A DNA stretch of 64,000 nt, from positions 86,853,654 to 86,917,653 of the forward strand of contig CM068367.1 of the NCBI GenBank assembly GCA_034769895.1. The letters run 5' to 3'. Below the pieces are notes generated by a model that ran no database searches, was not told where the DNA came from, and saw nothing but the letters and a program-made list of their open reading frames with translations. The translations under genes were made by a program, and so were the position numbers. How positions within the stretch are numbered: position 1 is the stretch's first letter; each line of letters begins with the position of its first letter. Positions 62,690 through 64,000 of the stretch are shown here, one piece after another. This stretch comes from Magicicada septendecula (lineage: Eukaryota > Arthropoda > Insecta > Hemiptera > Cicadidae).

Positions 62690-63465
62690 CCGGGTTCAAA
62701 TTTCTACCTCGGTCGCAACTGACCGAGGTCCACTTTTTATGTATTTCTCTTTTCGTTTTATTTTTTAACAGCTATGTAATCAATAAAATCGCTATTTAAA
62801 AAAAAATTTAACCTTGAAAATCAGTTTTGTGATTTATCAATGCACTTGAAAACCTTCACTTATCCTTAAATTCACGTGAGTGGACTTGGGTAGTTTTATC
62901 ATTAAACTCACGATTTGTTGTACAGAGAAATAACCAAAAGATGCACGAAACATTAGCAAACATAAGCACTAATGTTTTTTTAGTATTTCGGTACTGTAGA
63001 ATCTCTGTGCAGTCGTCTGCTGCATCTGTTCACAAATAGGCTAGTACTCTTCCGGCCCCTCTATAATAATTATCATCTAACTGACATGCCGCCAGCATAG
63101 CAACTGAGTCTTAATTTGTTATTTAATTAGTTCGATTCTTCGCTATCGAAGCTTAACACGGTATCGCTACTGCCGTCGTCTCTTTCTTTTGCACTTAAGA
63201 AGTATAGACAAGTAACTAAGCGTATGATTTTGGGATAAACGAATATCGTTTTATGACTCTGTGATGCTATTGTTGTCTATTCTGTTAAATTACACTCTCT
63301 ACCTAATTTATCACGGATTAAGAATCATGGAAACAATTTGATAACATAGATTCAGTGGTCTGATACCATATGAAGTAAGTATGGCCTGGTGTAATTCACG
63401 ACGTGAAGAAACGTAGAAAGATTAAAAAATCTTTTTTTTAAGCATCTTCATTTCTTAGTGCTCAT
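62690..63465. other. Non-coding, no assigned element
   Basis: No supported feature. Confidence 0.4.
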
Positions 63466-63474
63466 TTCATACTG

Positions 63475-63705
63475 AAGAGAAAAGACTGACGTGGTATGGG
63501 CACGTAAGAAGAGCTGGACATGATAGACTGATGGCAAAGATTACGAACTGGTGCTCTTCGGACAGAAAAAGAAGAAGAAGAAGACCGAGGTCTCAAAGGA
63601 TCTGTAGATATGAAGTGAATTAGGCAATGGAAAGACGTGATCCCAGAGACGGGGAATGGGAAATAGAAAAAAGATTCGAAAGTGTGATTGGAGAATAAAA
63701 ATCTC
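63475..63705 (+). mobile_element. LINE 3' tail fragment
   Basis: Broken plus-strand frames give LTWYGHVRRAGHDRLMAKI, then KRRRRRPRSQRI, then a W-plus-DR segment ('DPRDGEWEIEKRFESVIGE'). This fits the GH-RM ... GRPR ... DR--W end of LINE ORF2. Several frameshifts; the RT core is absent. Confidence 0.6.
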
Positions 63706-64000
63706 CCCTGTTTGTGTGGGGGGGCCGCGCGTGCGTGTGTTTCAATGTCTGTGTGATGTTTTCCGTCTTTTTTAACAGGACCATAAACTTTTCATCCATT
63801 CGACGTAGCTTGCAATTTGTTTCGTCATTACCTACAATTTTTGGCGCTGAAGTAAACTTTTATACGGAAATAATTTTGTAGTAATTTAATTGTACTTTTC
63901 AGATTGCCATATTTGTCTACCAGTTCATCGTCTATGTTGTTTCCATGATTGTAACCGAAAAATATTTTACGTGATTGAATTGCGGAACTGGGTCTACATT

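Noticed and set aside
62550..62799. Leu/Ser/Phe-rich frames on the plus strand
   Set aside because: They come from the TCC/TTC microsatellite.

Overview
The window looks like nuclear DNA from an insect or a closely related arthropod. It has one large multi-exon gene with canonical GT-AG introns, an AT-rich background, many microsatellites and a dense load of decayed LINEs, Tc1/mariner and hAT elements, foldback repeats and a probable tRNA-derived SINE. Nothing looks bacterial: there are no operons, rRNAs or CRISPR arrays. All similarity calls are by eye from motifs; no database was searched.

The one well-supported gene runs right to left from 32639 to 13852 on the minus strand. Seven exons (32639-29054, 27166-26866, 21010-20940, 19426-19215, 17966-17836, 16346-16185, 14025-13852) join with consistent phases (start 1, then 2, 0, 2, 1, 0, 0). 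They give about 1,545 residues without a stop until the terminal TGA. The product reads as a mucin-like single-pass membrane protein. It has a long Gln/Pro/Ser/Thr-rich ectodomain carrying six LLPPG[FY]K modules, two Thr-rich tracts, a SEA domain with a GSILV self-cleavage-type motif, one transmembrane helix, and a tail of about 110 residues ending in a possible PDZ ligand. The exon with the signal peptide was not found. A 195-bp copy of part of the large exon sits 2.8 kb upstream at 35023-35217.

Region by region. 1-3332 is a tandem duplication (offset 1755) built on a ~160-bp satellite-like unit; the second copy carries a 178-bp insertion containing a perfect 69-bp inverted repeat. 3333-4130 is a dispersed repeat, and 4971-5935 is more of the satellite. 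6-13.5 kb is AT-rich and gene-free, with a 215-bp (GT)n tract and a 360-bp foldback. 13.5-32.7 kb is the membrane-protein gene, whose introns hold three copies of a ~420-bp hAT-type MITE (one with a perfect 8-bp target duplication), a second hAT-like MITE, two foldbacks, a SINE and a Tc1 remnant. 33-64 kb is mainly a graveyard of LINE reverse-transcriptase and 3' tail fragments, a mariner remnant, a hAT transposase tail and foldbacks, plus one orphan candidate exon at 58208-57872.

The most interesting recurring signal is a CTGANGA - short hairpin - GAAA - short palindrome motif at about ten sites, mostly in foldbacks. It resembles the hammerhead-ribozyme core reported from Penelope-like retroelements.
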